Of a stretch of 64,000 bases of DNA, positions 1 to 7,755 are shown piece after piece. The position numbers and the translations under genes were made by a program. Below the pieces are notes generated by a model, which saw nothing but the letters and a program-made list of their open reading frames with translations, did not search any database and had not been told where the DNA came from. The DNA lies in assembly GCF_042682545.1 (NCBI RefSeq), contig NZ_JBHUHQ010000020.1; one strand, 5' to 3'. This DNA comes from Ornithinibacillus salinisoli. GTDB taxonomy: Bacteria > Bacillota > Bacilli > Bacillales > Amphibacillaceae. Each line of letters begins with the position of its first letter. The first letter of the stretch is position 1.

Positions 1-241
1 ATCAATCATATGAAAGTTCTTAGCTACTAGAAACACTAGCTTCTAGATTTGTTGCTTTTTAGAAAAACAGGGTTGTTTTTCTGTCTTAACATACTGGTTG
101 TTTTGTTCAGTTTTCAAAGAGCAATTTAAAACGTTGTTTTTTTAATGACAACTTTTATATTGTATCATTTTCACTCAATGATGTCAACAACTTTTTTCGT
201 TAGTATCTGTTGAATAATTAAGTGGTTCGCAAATTAGCGAC
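1..241 (-). other. 5' leader of an rRNA operon (16S lies off the left edge)
   Basis: Read on the minus strand, this stretch follows two strong promoters and contains CTCTTTGAAAACTGAACAA (about positions 105-123 on the plus strand), the leader/processing sequence typical of Bacillaceae rRNA operons. A short hairpin-forming stretch follows near 60-85. No mature 16S sequence is reached. In B. subtilis an rRNA operon also follows lysS, so the context fits. Confidence 0.75.
159..187 (-). promoter_or_regulatory. rRNA operon promoter P2
   Basis: On the minus strand: perfect -35 TTGACA, 17-bp spacer, -10 TACAAT. The seventh base after the -10 box is G (position 152), matching the GTP-initiating rRNA promoters of Bacillus. 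Start site inferred from spacing. Confidence 0.8.
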
Positions 242-247
242 TTGATT

Positions 248-276
248 AATATACCACGCTGGCAATTGGATGTCAA
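248..276 (-). promoter_or_regulatory. rRNA operon promoter P1
   Basis: On the minus strand: perfect -35 TTGACA, 17-bp spacer, -10 TATATT, with G seven bases downstream (position 241). It lies 89 bp upstream of P2, making the tandem arrangement usual for rRNA operons. Confidence 0.8.
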
Positions 277-518
277 CATGTTTTTAAAAATCAATATTGG
301 TAGTTGCCTTCAAAAGCAACGAAATCTAATTTACCATGATTCTTCCCTGAAATCAATATAATATTACTTGGAAATTTTTTCATATCAATTGTCCTTATAT
401 TATATCCCTTCCCCATTCTTTCATATTAATAACGTCTTTTTTGTTTTTAACCTATCGTTTGAGAGTCTCTACTAATACTTCTATTATCTACTACTACTTA
501 CATAGGTATCTATTCTCA
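277..518. other. AT-rich intergenic region upstream of the rRNA promoters
   Basis: No coding region or known RNA is visible. One small inverted repeat (GTTGCCTTCAAAAGCAAC, about 301-318) is present. It may hold upstream activating A/T tracts for the rRNA promoters, but nothing specific can be assigned. Confidence 0.5.
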
Positions 519-566
519 TTAAAAAACCAAGTTAATCGCAAAATACTTTCACGAATAACTTGGTTT
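519..566 (-). terminator. lysS terminator
   Basis: Inverted repeat of 11 bp (AAACCAAGTTA at 524-534 and its complement at 556-566). On the minus strand it is followed by a T run, just beyond the lysS stop codon. It separates lysS from the rRNA operon. Confidence 0.85.
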
Positions 567-585
567 GAATCCACTCTATAATAAA

Positions 586-2067
586 TTATCTGTTACGCAT
601 TTGAGGGAACAATAGAACATCACGAATCGATGCTGCATTCGTTAATAACATTACAAGTCGATCAATTCCAATTCCTAAACCACCAGTTGGAGGCATGCCG
701 TATTCTAGCGACTCAAGAAAATCGTCATCCATTAAATGGGCTTCGTCATTTCCTGCTGCTCTTTCTTTTACTTGCGCTTCAAAACGTTCGCGTTGATCAA
801 TTGGGTCATTTAACTCACTAAATGCATTAGCATGCTCACGAGCAACAATGAATAATTCGAAACGATCTGTAAATCGCTCATCCTCTTTATTTTTCTTTGC
901 CAACGGAGAAATTTCTACCGGATGACCATAGACAAAAGTAGGCTGTATTAATTTCTCTTCTACTTTCTGTTCAAAGAATTCATTTACAACGTGCCCAAAT
1001 GTCATTGTATCCTTAATTTCAACACCATGTTCCTTTGCTAATGTTCTAGCATCTTCATCACTCATTTGGTTCCAGAAATCTACACCTGTATATTCTTTTA
1101 CTGCATCTACCATATGGAGTCTTTCCCATTTTGGTTTTAGGTCAATCTCATAATCACCATACGTTACTGTAGTTGTTCCCAGCACTTCCTCAGCAATATG
1201 AGCAACCAAATTTTCCGTTAACTTCATAATATCATGATAATCTGCATAAGCTTCATACAACTCAATCATCGTGAATTCTGGATTATGGCGTGTTGAAACT
1301 CCCTCGTTACGGAATACTCGTCCAATTTCATATACTTTTTCCATACCACCAACAATTAGTCGTTTCAAATGTAATTCAATAGCAATACGCATATATAATG
1401 GAATATCTAACGCATTATGATGTGTTACAAACGGACGAGCTGATGCTCCACCAGGAATTCCATGCATCATAGGTGTTTCTACTTCTAAAAATCCTTGGTC
1501 ATCTAAATACCTACGCATGGATTGAATAATCTTACTACGTAGGACAAACGTTTCTCTACTTTCCAAATTTGTAATTAAATCTAAGTAGCGCTGACGATAA
1601 CGTTGCTCAACATCTTTTAGACCATGATATTTCTCTGGTAATGGGCGAAGCGACTTGGAAAGCAGTTGAAATTGTGTCGCTTTTACGGATAATTCGCCTA
1701 CATTCGTTTTAAACATTACCCCAGTAATACCAACTATATCCCCAAGGTCCGTCGTTTTAAATATTTCATAAGCTTCTTCTCCAATTGCATCTTTGCGTAC
1801 ATATAGCTGAATTTGACCACTCACGTCCTGAATATGAGCAAATCCTGCTTTTCCTTTACCACGTTTCGTCATCATTCTACCAGCAATAGTAACTTCTATT
1901 TGTTTCTCTTCTAGATCTTCCTTAGATATGTCACTATACTGCTGATGTAATTCTTCTGCTACATTTGTACGAGTAAATTTACCTCCAAAGGGATCCAAAC
2001 CTTGTTCACGATATGCATCCAATTTCTCTCTTCTCACTCGCATATGCTCGTTTAATTCTTCTGACAC
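586..2067 (-). CDS. lysS: lysyl-tRNA synthetase, class II
   Basis: Charges tRNA-Lys with lysine in the cytoplasm. The product (493 aa) has the full class II layout: an N-terminal OB-fold anticodon-binding domain (about 50-150), then the catalytic core with motif 2 (FRNEGVSTRHNPEFTMIELY, near residue 260) and motif 3 (GLGIGIDRL, near 470). The start is taken as GTG at 2067, giving MSEELNEH, because GGAG lies 8 bases upstream; the GTG three codons earlier overlaps that Shine-Dalgarno sequence. Last gene of the folate/dusB block, as in B. subtilis, but cut off from dusB here by a dusB terminator and a repeat element, so it probably has its own promoter. No T-box leader is visible upstream. Confidence 0.98.
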   Translation of the reverse strand: MSEELNEHMRVRREKLDAYREQGLDPFGGKFTRTNVAEELHQQYSDISKEDLEEKQIEVTIAGRMMTKRGKGKAGFAHIQDVSGQIQLYVRKDAIGEEAYEIFKTTDLGDIVGITGVMFKTNVGELSVKATQFQLLSKSLRPLPEKYHGLKDVEQRYRQRYLDLITNLESRETFVLRSKIIQSMRRYLDDQGFLEVETPMMHGIPGGASARPFVTHHNALDIPLYMRIAIELHLKRLIVGGMEKVYEIGRVFRNEGVSTRHNPEFTMIELYEAYADYHDIMKLTENLVAHIAEEVLGTTTVTYGDYEIDLKPKWERLHMVDAVKEYTGVDFWNQMSDEDARTLAKEHGVEIKDTMTFGHVVNEFFEQKVEEKLIQPTFVYGHPVEISPLAKKNKEDERFTDRFELFIVAREHANAFSELNDPIDQRERFEAQVKERAAGNDEAHLMDDDFLESLEYGMPPTGGLGIGIDRLVMLLTNAASIRDVLLFPQMRNR

Positions 2068-2257
2068 TACTATCACTCCGTTATATACAATTTATTTGAG
2101 ACCAACTCATCGAGGTGGTAATTAAAAACATTCTTTATGTAAAAATAGCTTTCTATTCTAATACATTAAAACAAACTTTCATCATTATCTCAAGATACCG
2201 TATATTTTACACTTTAAACGCTTGAAATATCAACTATTCCTTTTTAAAGAATTAGAA

Positions 2258-2520
2258 AGAACAAAGGCGCAAGCGCCCGTTTAGCGAAGTACGAACTGGA
2301 CTGAGCCGTAGGAGATAAAGGAAACACGGCGACCGTAGGAAGCCGATGTTGACTTATCGTACGGAGGTGAGGGAAGTTGCGCTAGTCGCTGGGCGCTGGT
2401 CGATGAAAACGCCACGTCCTGTGGCGTCATCGACACTAGGACGTCCTGTCCGTCGGAGCTGGACGTGGCTGTTCCTGCCAAGAAGTATCCACAGGTATAA
2501 AAATTTATATTTCCTAGACC
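2258..2520 (+). repeat. dispersed intergenic repeat, family A, copy 1 (long form)
   Basis: About 260 bp of higher-GC sequence between lysS and dusB. It begins AGAACAAAGGCGCAAGCGCC and ends near CCTAGACC. It shares most of its length with 35271-35494 and both ends with 33128-33338. This copy carries an extra perfect-stem hairpin (GTCGATGA...TCATCGAC, about 2399-2434). Its right end abuts the A-tract of the dusB terminator. Short reading frames inside it on both strands have no recognisable product. Confidence 0.85.
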
Positions 2521-2522
2521 TT

Positions 2523-2554
2523 AAAAAATCTGCTAGAATTCCAGCAGATTTTTT
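2523..2554 (-). terminator. dusB terminator
   Basis: Stem AAAAAATCTGCT (2523-2534) with a perfect complement at 2543-2554 and an 8-nt loop. On the minus strand it ends in a T run, and it overlaps the dusB stop codon. Confidence 0.9.
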
Positions 2555-3542
2555 ACGAAGCTTTCAATGCCGCTTCAAGCTCTTCTACATACGTACACAA
2601 TATATCAACCAATTGTTCACGAGTCTCAGCATGATTGATTTGACTTCTTATTTTACCATTACCCTCTAATTCCTTGAGGTACCAAGCAGCATGTTTACGC
2701 ATTTCCATGATAGCTACTTTTTCACCCTTAATTTTAATTAAACGTTCCATATGAAGCAAACAAACATCAATTTTCTCTCTAGGTGTTGGATCATTAATTA
2801 ATTCACCAGTTTCCAAATACTTAACGGTTTGATAGATAATCCATGGATTCCCAAGCGCTGCACGACCAATCATGACTGCATCAACACCTGTTTCTTCTAG
2901 ACGCTTCTTAGCGATTTGTGGACTATCTACATCACCATTTCCAATTACCGGTATAGAAACAGCTTGCTTTACTTGTTTAATAATGTCCCAATCCGCATAA
3001 CCTTCATACATTTGCTTTCTTGTTCTTCCATGAAGGGCCAATGCGCTTGCACCTGCTGATTCAATTGCTTTTGCATTATTCACAGCATAAATTGTGTCTT
3101 CATCCCAACCCGTACGCATTTTTACCGTTACAGGTTTATCGACATTCCTAACAACAGCCGAAACCATTTGATAAATTTTCTCTGAGTCTAGCAACCAACG
3201 AGCTCCAGCATCTACTTTCGTTACCTTTGGCGCCGGGCATCCCATATTAATATCAATAATAGATGCATTGGTGTACTGATCTACATATTGTGCAGCCTCT
3301 ACCAATGATTCTTTTTCGCCTCCAAAAATTTGTAAGCTCATTGGCATTTCTTCTTCATCTATATAAAGCATTTTCATTGTTTTTTCATTTTTATTTACGA
3401 TCCCTTTTCCATTAACCATCTCTGCCGTAATTAAGCCTGCACCAAATTCTTTAACAGTTAATCGAAATGCATAGTTACTTATTCCCGCCATAGGAGCTAA
3501 GGCAACACGATTTGGAATAGTAATATTACCAATGTTAAACAT
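2553..3542 (-). CDS. dusB: tRNA-dihydrouridine synthase (DusB family)
   Basis: FMN enzyme that reduces specific uridines in tRNA to dihydrouridine. The 329-residue product is full length: a TIM barrel starting with PNRVALAPMAGISNYAFRL, the family signature DINMGCPAPKV near residue 100 carrying the catalytic cysteine, and phosphate-binding segments VIGNGDVDS and VMIGRAALGNPW. A helical tRNA-binding domain follows. The ATG has a strong GAGGAGG site. It lies just 3' of yazB, as in B. subtilis (yacF). Its terminator begins inside the stop codon. Confidence 0.95.
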   Translation of the reverse strand: MFNIGNITIPNRVALAPMAGISNYAFRLTVKEFGAGLITAEMVNGKGIVNKNEKTMKMLYIDEEEMPMSLQIFGGEKESLVEAAQYVDQYTNASIIDINMGCPAPKVTKVDAGARWLLDSEKIYQMVSAVVRNVDKPVTVKMRTGWDEDTIYAVNNAKAIESAGASALALHGRTRKQMYEGYADWDIIKQVKQAVSIPVIGNGDVDSPQIAKKRLEETGVDAVMIGRAALGNPWIIYQTVKYLETGELINDPTPREKIDVCLLHMERLIKIKGEKVAIMEMRKHAAWYLKELEGNGKIRSQINHAETREQLVDILCTYVEELEAALKAS

Positions 3543-3544
3543 AT

Positions 3545-3757
3545 CTAATCCTCCTCTTTTGGAATAATTTCTTCTGTATCTATATTTAATGTCTCTGATA
3601 CTTTTTGGATCAACACTTCTGAAGGCTCCCGTGTACCTCTTTCGACTCCACCAAGCACAGATATAGGTATTTCTAGTTCCTTCGCAAGCTCCAATTGTGT
3701 AAATCCTTTTAGCTTGCGAAAAGCTTTTATTCTTCTCCCAACCCTTGTTTTGTCCAT
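3545..3757 (-). CDS. yazB: small XRE-type HTH protein (YazB-like)
   Basis: A 70-residue protein consisting almost entirely of an XRE/Cro helix-turn-helix domain: FTQLELAKELEIPISVLGGVERG gives the two helices and the turn. The first 31 nt overlap the end of folK, so it is probably translated by coupling within the folate operon; AAGGATG precedes its ATG. The same small regulator sits between folK and dusB in B. subtilis. Its target is unknown. Folate-operon autoregulation is possible, but nothing in the sequence shows it. Confidence 0.9.
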   Translation of the reverse strand: MDKTRVGRRIKAFRKLKGFTQLELAKELEIPISVLGGVERGTREPSEVLIQKVSETLNIDTEEIIPKEED

Positions 3758-4242
3758 ATCATTACATCCTTCGTGTCATTCTTTGGTAGTTTATTTAATA
3801 GTTCTTTTATTGATTCATTCCTTGAAGGAAGTAATAAATGCGGGGCGATTTCCACGAAAGGGATTAACACAAATGCACGTTCATGCATTCTTGGGTGCGG
3901 AATTGTTAATCGCTCCGTTTTACTATTTTCTTCATTATAGACCAGAATGTCAAGATCAATTGTTCTCGGACCGAAACGAATCTCTCTTTTTCGCCCTAAT
4001 TGTCTCTCTATTCCTTGGCATATATCCAATAATTGATTAGCTGTATAAGAGGTTTCAACTTCTAATACCATGTTCAAAAAATCTGCTTGATCTGCATATC
4101 CTACTGGAGCAGTTTGATAGATGGAAGATTGTTGGCGAACATTAATATCATCATTTGCTTCAAGCATTTCTATCGCTTGCTTTAAATAGCTATATCTTGG
4201 TTCAATATTTGTTCCTAATGCAAGGTACGCTTTATTTTCCAT
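3727..4242 (-). CDS. folK: 6-hydroxymethyl-7,8-dihydropterin pyrophosphokinase
   Basis: Transfers pyrophosphate from ATP to hydroxymethyl-dihydropterin, the step before FolP in folate synthesis. At 171 aa it is of normal length. HPPK features are clear: LALGTNIEPR at the N-terminus, the YQTAPVGYADQADFLN substrate-binding segment, and the signature RFGPRTIDLDILVY followed by IPHPRMHERAFVL. It overlaps folB by 11 nt and yazB by 31 nt, so the folate genes are translated as a tightly coupled unit in the order folP-folB-folK. Confidence 0.97.
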   Translation of the reverse strand: MENKAYLALGTNIEPRYSYLKQAIEMLEANDDINVRQQSSIYQTAPVGYADQADFLNMVLEVETSYTANQLLDICQGIERQLGRKREIRFGPRTIDLDILVYNEENSKTERLTIPHPRMHERAFVLIPFVEIAPHLLLPSRNESIKELLNKLPKNDTKDVMIWTKQGLGEE

Positions 4243-4603
4243 TTTCTTTCTCCCTAAATATTTTTACCGAAACAGATTGGATATGACCCGGAATTGGTGC
4301 ATCAGGCTTGGTCACCTTGATGGAACAAGCATGTAAAAGTTCAAAGGATGAAAGTAAGTCTTCTGCAACATCTTCTGCTACTGCCTCAATAAGATTTCTT
4401 ACTTCACCTTCCATAATACGTTTCACATGATCATATACTTGTGCATAGTTGATCGAGTGATCCATGTTATCACTTTTTCCCGCCTTTTTTAAATCGAGGA
4501 AAAGCTCTATATCTACAAAAAATCGTTGTCCTAATCGATTTTCTTCCGGTAATAATCCATGATACCCATAGAATTGCATCTGGTTTAATTCGATATTATC
4601 CAT
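4232..4603 (-). CDS. folB: dihydroneopterin aldolase
   Basis: Converts dihydroneopterin to 6-hydroxymethyl-dihydropterin and glycolaldehyde. From the ATG at 4603 (GGAG 9 bases upstream) the protein is 123 aa, giving MDNIELNQMQFYGYHGLLPEE, the usual FolB N-terminus. FYGYHG and the NLIEAVAEDVAEDLL helix are typical, as is VKVTKPDAPIPGH-like sequence (KVTKPDAPIPGHIQSVSV) near the C-terminus. The upstream folP stop codon ends at 4605, so translation probably restarts directly after folP. Confidence 0.96.
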   Translation of the reverse strand: MDNIELNQMQFYGYHGLLPEENRLGQRFFVDIELFLDLKKAGKSDNMDHSINYAQVYDHVKRIMEGEVRNLIEAVAEDVAEDLLSSFELLHACSIKVTKPDAPIPGHIQSVSVKIFREKENGK

Positions 4604-4604
4604 G

Positions 4605-5426
4605 TCATTCAACTCCTGCTCGCAGCATTGCATCCATCATTTTAGCTAATTCCACGTTCACCTTTACATTATGTACTCGCACCATCTGAACACCTTTGGT
4701 TATTCCCAAACATGTAGTTGCGCCGGTACCAAGATCTCTTTCTTTTGCCTGGGCATCCAAAACGTGACCAATAAACCTTTTACGAGAAGTACCAAGTAAA
4801 ACCGGATAGCCCATTTCTACAATTTTTTCTAGATTATTCATGACAACAAGATTATCTTCCGCATTTTTTGCAAAGCCGACTCCTGGATCAAGCATTATGT
4901 TTTCCATTGGGACTCCTGCTTTTACAGCAATTTCGATACTTTCTTCTAAATCTCTTTTCATATCATCCATTAAAGAAGTATAATTTTGATTTGTTCGATT
5001 ATGCATTAAGATAATCGGGACATTCATCTCTTTTGCAACGACAGCTATCTCAGGATCTTTTTTTGCACCCCAAACATCATTAATAATACTTGCCCCTGCT
5101 TCAACGGCATGCCTTGCAGTTTCCGCTTTATATGTATCAATAGATATTGGAACATGGACCTTGTTTGTTACTGCTTTAATCATGGGAACAACCCGAGAAA
5201 TTTCTTCCTTAACTGATACTGGATCGTGATCAGGTCGTGTGGATTCTCCACCAATATCAATGATATCAGCCCCTTGTTGTTGCATTGCTAACGCTTGCTG
5301 TATCGCCTTATCTTCTGTTGTATAACTTCCACCATCAGAAAAAGAGTCCGGTGTAACATTTAATATTCCCATGATATGTGTTCTAGCTGATAAATCATAT
5401 GTTTGTGTTGATGTATTGAGCTTCAT
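4605..5426 (-). CDS. folP: dihydropteroate synthase
   Basis: Joins p-aminobenzoate to hydroxymethyl-dihydropterin pyrophosphate; target of sulfonamides. The 273-aa product carries MGILNVTPDSFSDGG, DIGGESTRPDHDPVS (pterin pyrophosphate loop), SIDTYKAE, INDVWGA, and the C-terminal GTSRKRFIG and VRVHNV strands. The ATG at 5426 is preferred over a start 19 codons upstream because AAAGAGGG lies 7 bases before it. In B. subtilis pabB, pabA and pabC separate cysK from this gene. Here there is only a 285-bp gap holding repeat-like sequence. Confidence 0.97.
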   Translation of the reverse strand: MKLNTSTQTYDLSARTHIMGILNVTPDSFSDGGSYTTEDKAIQQALAMQQQGADIIDIGGESTRPDHDPVSVKEEISRVVPMIKAVTNKVHVPISIDTYKAETARHAVEAGASIINDVWGAKKDPEIAVVAKEMNVPIILMHNRTNQNYTSLMDDMKRDLEESIEIAVKAGVPMENIMLDPGVGFAKNAEDNLVVMNNLEKIVEMGYPVLLGTSRKRFIGHVLDAQAKERDLGTGATTCLGITKGVQMVRVHNVKVNVELAKMMDAMLRAGVE

Positions 5427-5483
5427 TCTTAAACCCTCTTTCCATTTATCCCGTATGTAATAATCAGCGGAGATAGGGAACAC

Positions 5484-5640
5484 AGACTAAAATCGCCATC
5501 CTGTGACAACATATGCTTGACCTACATCCTTGAAAAAGAAGACCACTTTTTCTGCGTCAGATGCCTATGCTGTCGCAGTACTCCCTATCCTGTAAGCATA
5601 TCCCCTAACTGATAGAAGATTTACTTTATTGCTCCGAAAT
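5484..5640. repeat. dispersed repeat fragment sharing a hairpin core with 33169-33200
   Basis: Contains ATCCTTGAAAAAG (5526-5538) followed by CACTTTTTCTGCGT (5544-5557), which also occur with the same order and spacing inside the repeat at 33128-33338. The core folds as GAAAAAG/CTTTTTC. Flanking pieces (CTAAAA.CGCCAT before, TACTCC after) also align. It occupies the position where pabBAC lies in B. subtilis. No coding capacity is seen. Confidence 0.6.
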
Positions 5641-5664
5641 GGATTCTATCATTATACTAACATA

Positions 5665-5701
5665 TAAAAAGAGCTAGCATCACATGTAGATGCCAGCTCT
5701 T
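5665..5701 (-). terminator. cysK terminator
   Basis: AAGAGCT-GCATC stem (5669-5681) paired with GATGC-AGCTCTT (5689-5701), one mismatch and a 7-nt loop, T-rich on the minus strand. It lies directly after the cysK stop. Confidence 0.85.
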
Positions 5702-5711
5702 GAAAATTTTA

Positions 5712-6641
5712 CTATTTTTCTTCATCAAACTGATATAATGGTGTGGATAGATATCTTTCACCATTATCAGGGAATACAGCAAGTACTTTCTTGCCTTTAC
5801 CTAACTCTTTAGCTACTTTTAATGCCGCTGCAACAGCTGCACCTGCAGAAATTCCACCTAATATTCCATTTGTTGTCGCTACCTTACGCGAAGTTTCAAA
5901 TGCTTCTTCATTGGAAATTTGAATTACTTCATCGTACACCTTTGTATCAAGCACATCTGGAACAAACCCAGCACCAATACCTTGAATTTTATGTGGTCCT
6001 GGAGAGCCGCCAGACAATACTGGAGAGTCCGTTGGTTCAACAGCATATAATTTAACTCCGTCGAAATTCTCTTTTAGAACTTTACCAGCTCCTGTAATGG
6101 TTCCACCTGTTCCGATACCAGATACAAATGCATCTAGTCCATCCTTCATCTGTTCTACAATTTCTTTCCCTGTAGTACGTGCGTGAACCTCCGGATTTGC
6201 TTCATTACTAAATTGTTGTGGCATAAAATAACCTTTAGCAGCTTTTAATTCTTCCGCTTTTTTTATTGCACCTTTCATACCATCTGCACCTGGTGTTAAC
6301 ACCAGTTCAGCACCATAAGCACGTAATAAGTTACGTCGTTCTTGGCTCATTGTATCAGGCATAACCAGTACCGCTTTATATCCTTTAGCAGCGGCCACCA
6401 TGGAAAGACCAATTCCTGTATTTCCACTCGTCGGCTCAATTATGGTATCGCCCTCTTTTAATGTGCCATCTTTCTCTGCTGCTTCAACCATCGCTAAAGC
6501 GATACGATCTTTAACTGAACTTCCCGGATTCATGAATTCTAGTTTCACATAAACATCGGCGCTATCTTCATCTGCTATACGGTTTAATTTTACAATAGGT
6601 GTTTCACCAATTAATCCAGTAATATTATCTGCAACTCTCAT
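5712..6641 (-). CDS. cysK: cysteine synthase A (O-acetylserine sulfhydrylase)
   Basis: PLP enzyme making cysteine from O-acetylserine and sulfide. The 309-aa product from the ATG at 6641 (GGGAGGT upstream) begins MRVADNITGLIGETPIVKLN. It contains the PLP-lysine segment NPGSSVKDRIALAMV, the TSGNTGIGLSM substrate loop, the phosphate-binding GIGTGGTITG, and SGGSPGPHKIQGIGAGFVP. A longer frame extends upstream to 6719 but runs through the promoter and operator, so it is rejected. It has its own promoter and terminator. CymR control is suggested by the operator-like dyad in the leader. Confidence 0.97.
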   Translation of the reverse strand: MRVADNITGLIGETPIVKLNRIADEDSADVYVKLEFMNPGSSVKDRIALAMVEAAEKDGTLKEGDTIIEPTSGNTGIGLSMVAAAKGYKAVLVMPDTMSQERRNLLRAYGAELVLTPGADGMKGAIKKAEELKAAKGYFMPQQFSNEANPEVHARTTGKEIVEQMKDGLDAFVSGIGTGGTITGAGKVLKENFDGVKLYAVEPTDSPVLSGGSPGPHKIQGIGAGFVPDVLDTKVYDEVIQISNEEAFETSRKVATTNGILGGISAGAAVAAALKVAKELGKGKKVLAVFPDNGERYLSTPLYQFDEEK

Positions 6642-6657
6642 TGACCATACCTCCCGA

Positions 6658-6686
6658 ATAATTCCTAGTAAATGCATAGGATTTAT
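6658..6686 (-). promoter_or_regulatory. CymR-like operator dyad in the cysK leader
   Basis: Near-perfect inverted repeat ATAATTCCTA (6658-6667) and TAGGATTTAT (6677-6686) with a 9-bp centre, between the -10 box and the Shine-Dalgarno site. Position and the TAGGAATTAT half-site resemble the CymR sites of Bacillus cysteine genes. Assignment to CymR is inference. Confidence 0.5.
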
Positions 6687-6690
6687 ATAT

Positions 6691-6719
6691 AATGTAAATG
6701 TCACTGTCGAAAAAGTCAA
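6691..6719 (-). promoter_or_regulatory. cysK promoter (sigma-A type)
   Basis: On the minus strand: TTGACT, 17-bp spacer, TACATT, immediately upstream of the dyad at 6658-6686. Confidence 0.65.
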
Positions 6720-6809
6720 ACAGTTTGCACCTGAAGATTAGGTAATTAAAAGCAGTGACAGTATCTCTTACTATTTTATACCGGATAACCCCTGACATAT
6801 TCCTAGTTT

Positions 6810-7718
6810 TTATTCATTATATAACCAATCAATCTCAAATGTGTCCCATAGTGGATCTGCTTGTAAAGTCAATTCCGCTGATTCAAGAGCTAACTCATTC
6901 CTTATGTAGGGCTTTAATTCCTCATATGAAAAAGTTATTTCCGGCATACTTCTATGCAAATATAAAATGGCGTATCCTTGGTCTGTTAGAAATGGATCAC
7001 TGTATGAGTATTCTTCCATCTCTGCTGCTTTTTCATCGTATCCATTAGGTAAGAATTGACTATTCGTCGTGTAGTAACCACCGAAATATCCACCTGCATT
7101 TTTAGTATCCTCATCAATCGAATACTCTTTAGCTAATAATGAAAAAGATGCACCATTATCCAATTCTTCCTTTACCTTTTCCGCAGTTTCCATATCATTT
7201 ACTAGAATATGTGAAAACTGTAAGGACTCTGTGAAATCATATTGTTGGCCATAGGTATCATAATAAGCACGTATTTCATTTTCTGGTACTGAAATATCCT
7301 CTGCTAAAAGAGCCTCAAGTTGGTAACGATATTTGATCTCATTTCGCCACTTTTTCTCCATTTTTTCAGTCTCTTCTTGTGTCATAACCCCTTGCGCAGA
7401 TGTTAATAACGCAATTTCTCTTTCAATGATTTTCTCATCTACAGTTATGTTTTTTTCCTCTGCAAGCTTTTCTACAATTGTCCGATCTATCATTGTTTTC
7501 AATTGCTTTTTACCATAATTTTCTCTAAGTTTACCCATCCACGCTTTATAAGTAATTTCCGTATTATTTATAGTCGCCACTGGTTTTTTTGTATCGATTT
7601 GAACATCTGTCTCATCATCTTCTACTAATTTTGATTTACTTGTAGACCAAAACAACAATGTAGCAATATTAGTAATTAGCAAAACTGCTATGATCGATAA
7701 TAAAAATTTCCTAGACAT
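6810..7718 (-). CDS. yacD: membrane-anchored PpiC-type peptidyl-prolyl isomerase (YacD)
   Basis: Probable extracytoplasmic foldase of the parvulin/PrsA type. The 302-aa protein has one N-terminal hydrophobic segment (about residues 5-24) with no lipobox cysteine, so it is likely anchored by this segment rather than by lipid. A SurA-like helical region (about 45-150) follows, then a PpiC domain (about 165-260) with LQFSHILVND, SFSLLAKEYSIDEDTKNAGG, YFGG and GYAILYL. It occupies the same position as yacD in B. subtilis, between hslO and cysK. Client proteins are unknown. Confidence 0.9.
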   Translation of the reverse strand: MSRKFLLSIIAVLLITNIATLLFWSTSKSKLVEDDETDVQIDTKKPVATINNTEITYKAWMGKLRENYGKKQLKTMIDRTIVEKLAEEKNITVDEKIIEREIALLTSAQGVMTQEETEKMEKKWRNEIKYRYQLEALLAEDISVPENEIRAYYDTYGQQYDFTESLQFSHILVNDMETAEKVKEELDNGASFSLLAKEYSIDEDTKNAGGYFGGYYTTNSQFLPNGYDEKAAEMEEYSYSDPFLTDQGYAILYLHRSMPEITFSYEELKPYIRNELALESAELTLQADPLWDTFEIDWLYNE

Positions 7719-7755
7719 GAATTACTTCCTCTCCCACTAGTTGTCAATTATTCCA

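Noticed and set aside
2077..2257. T-box or lysine riboswitch before lysS
   Set aside because: No T-box sequence (AGGGUGGAACCGCG) or specifier stem, and no L-box features, in the short leader.
2281..2669. Open frames on both strands within the repeat before dusB
   Set aside because: They lie in a repeat also found elsewhere, cross a terminator, lack a ribosome site and resemble no protein.
6642..6719. N-terminal extension of cysK
   Set aside because: It would translate through the promoter -10 and operator; the internal ATG has GGGAGGT and gives the standard N-terminus.
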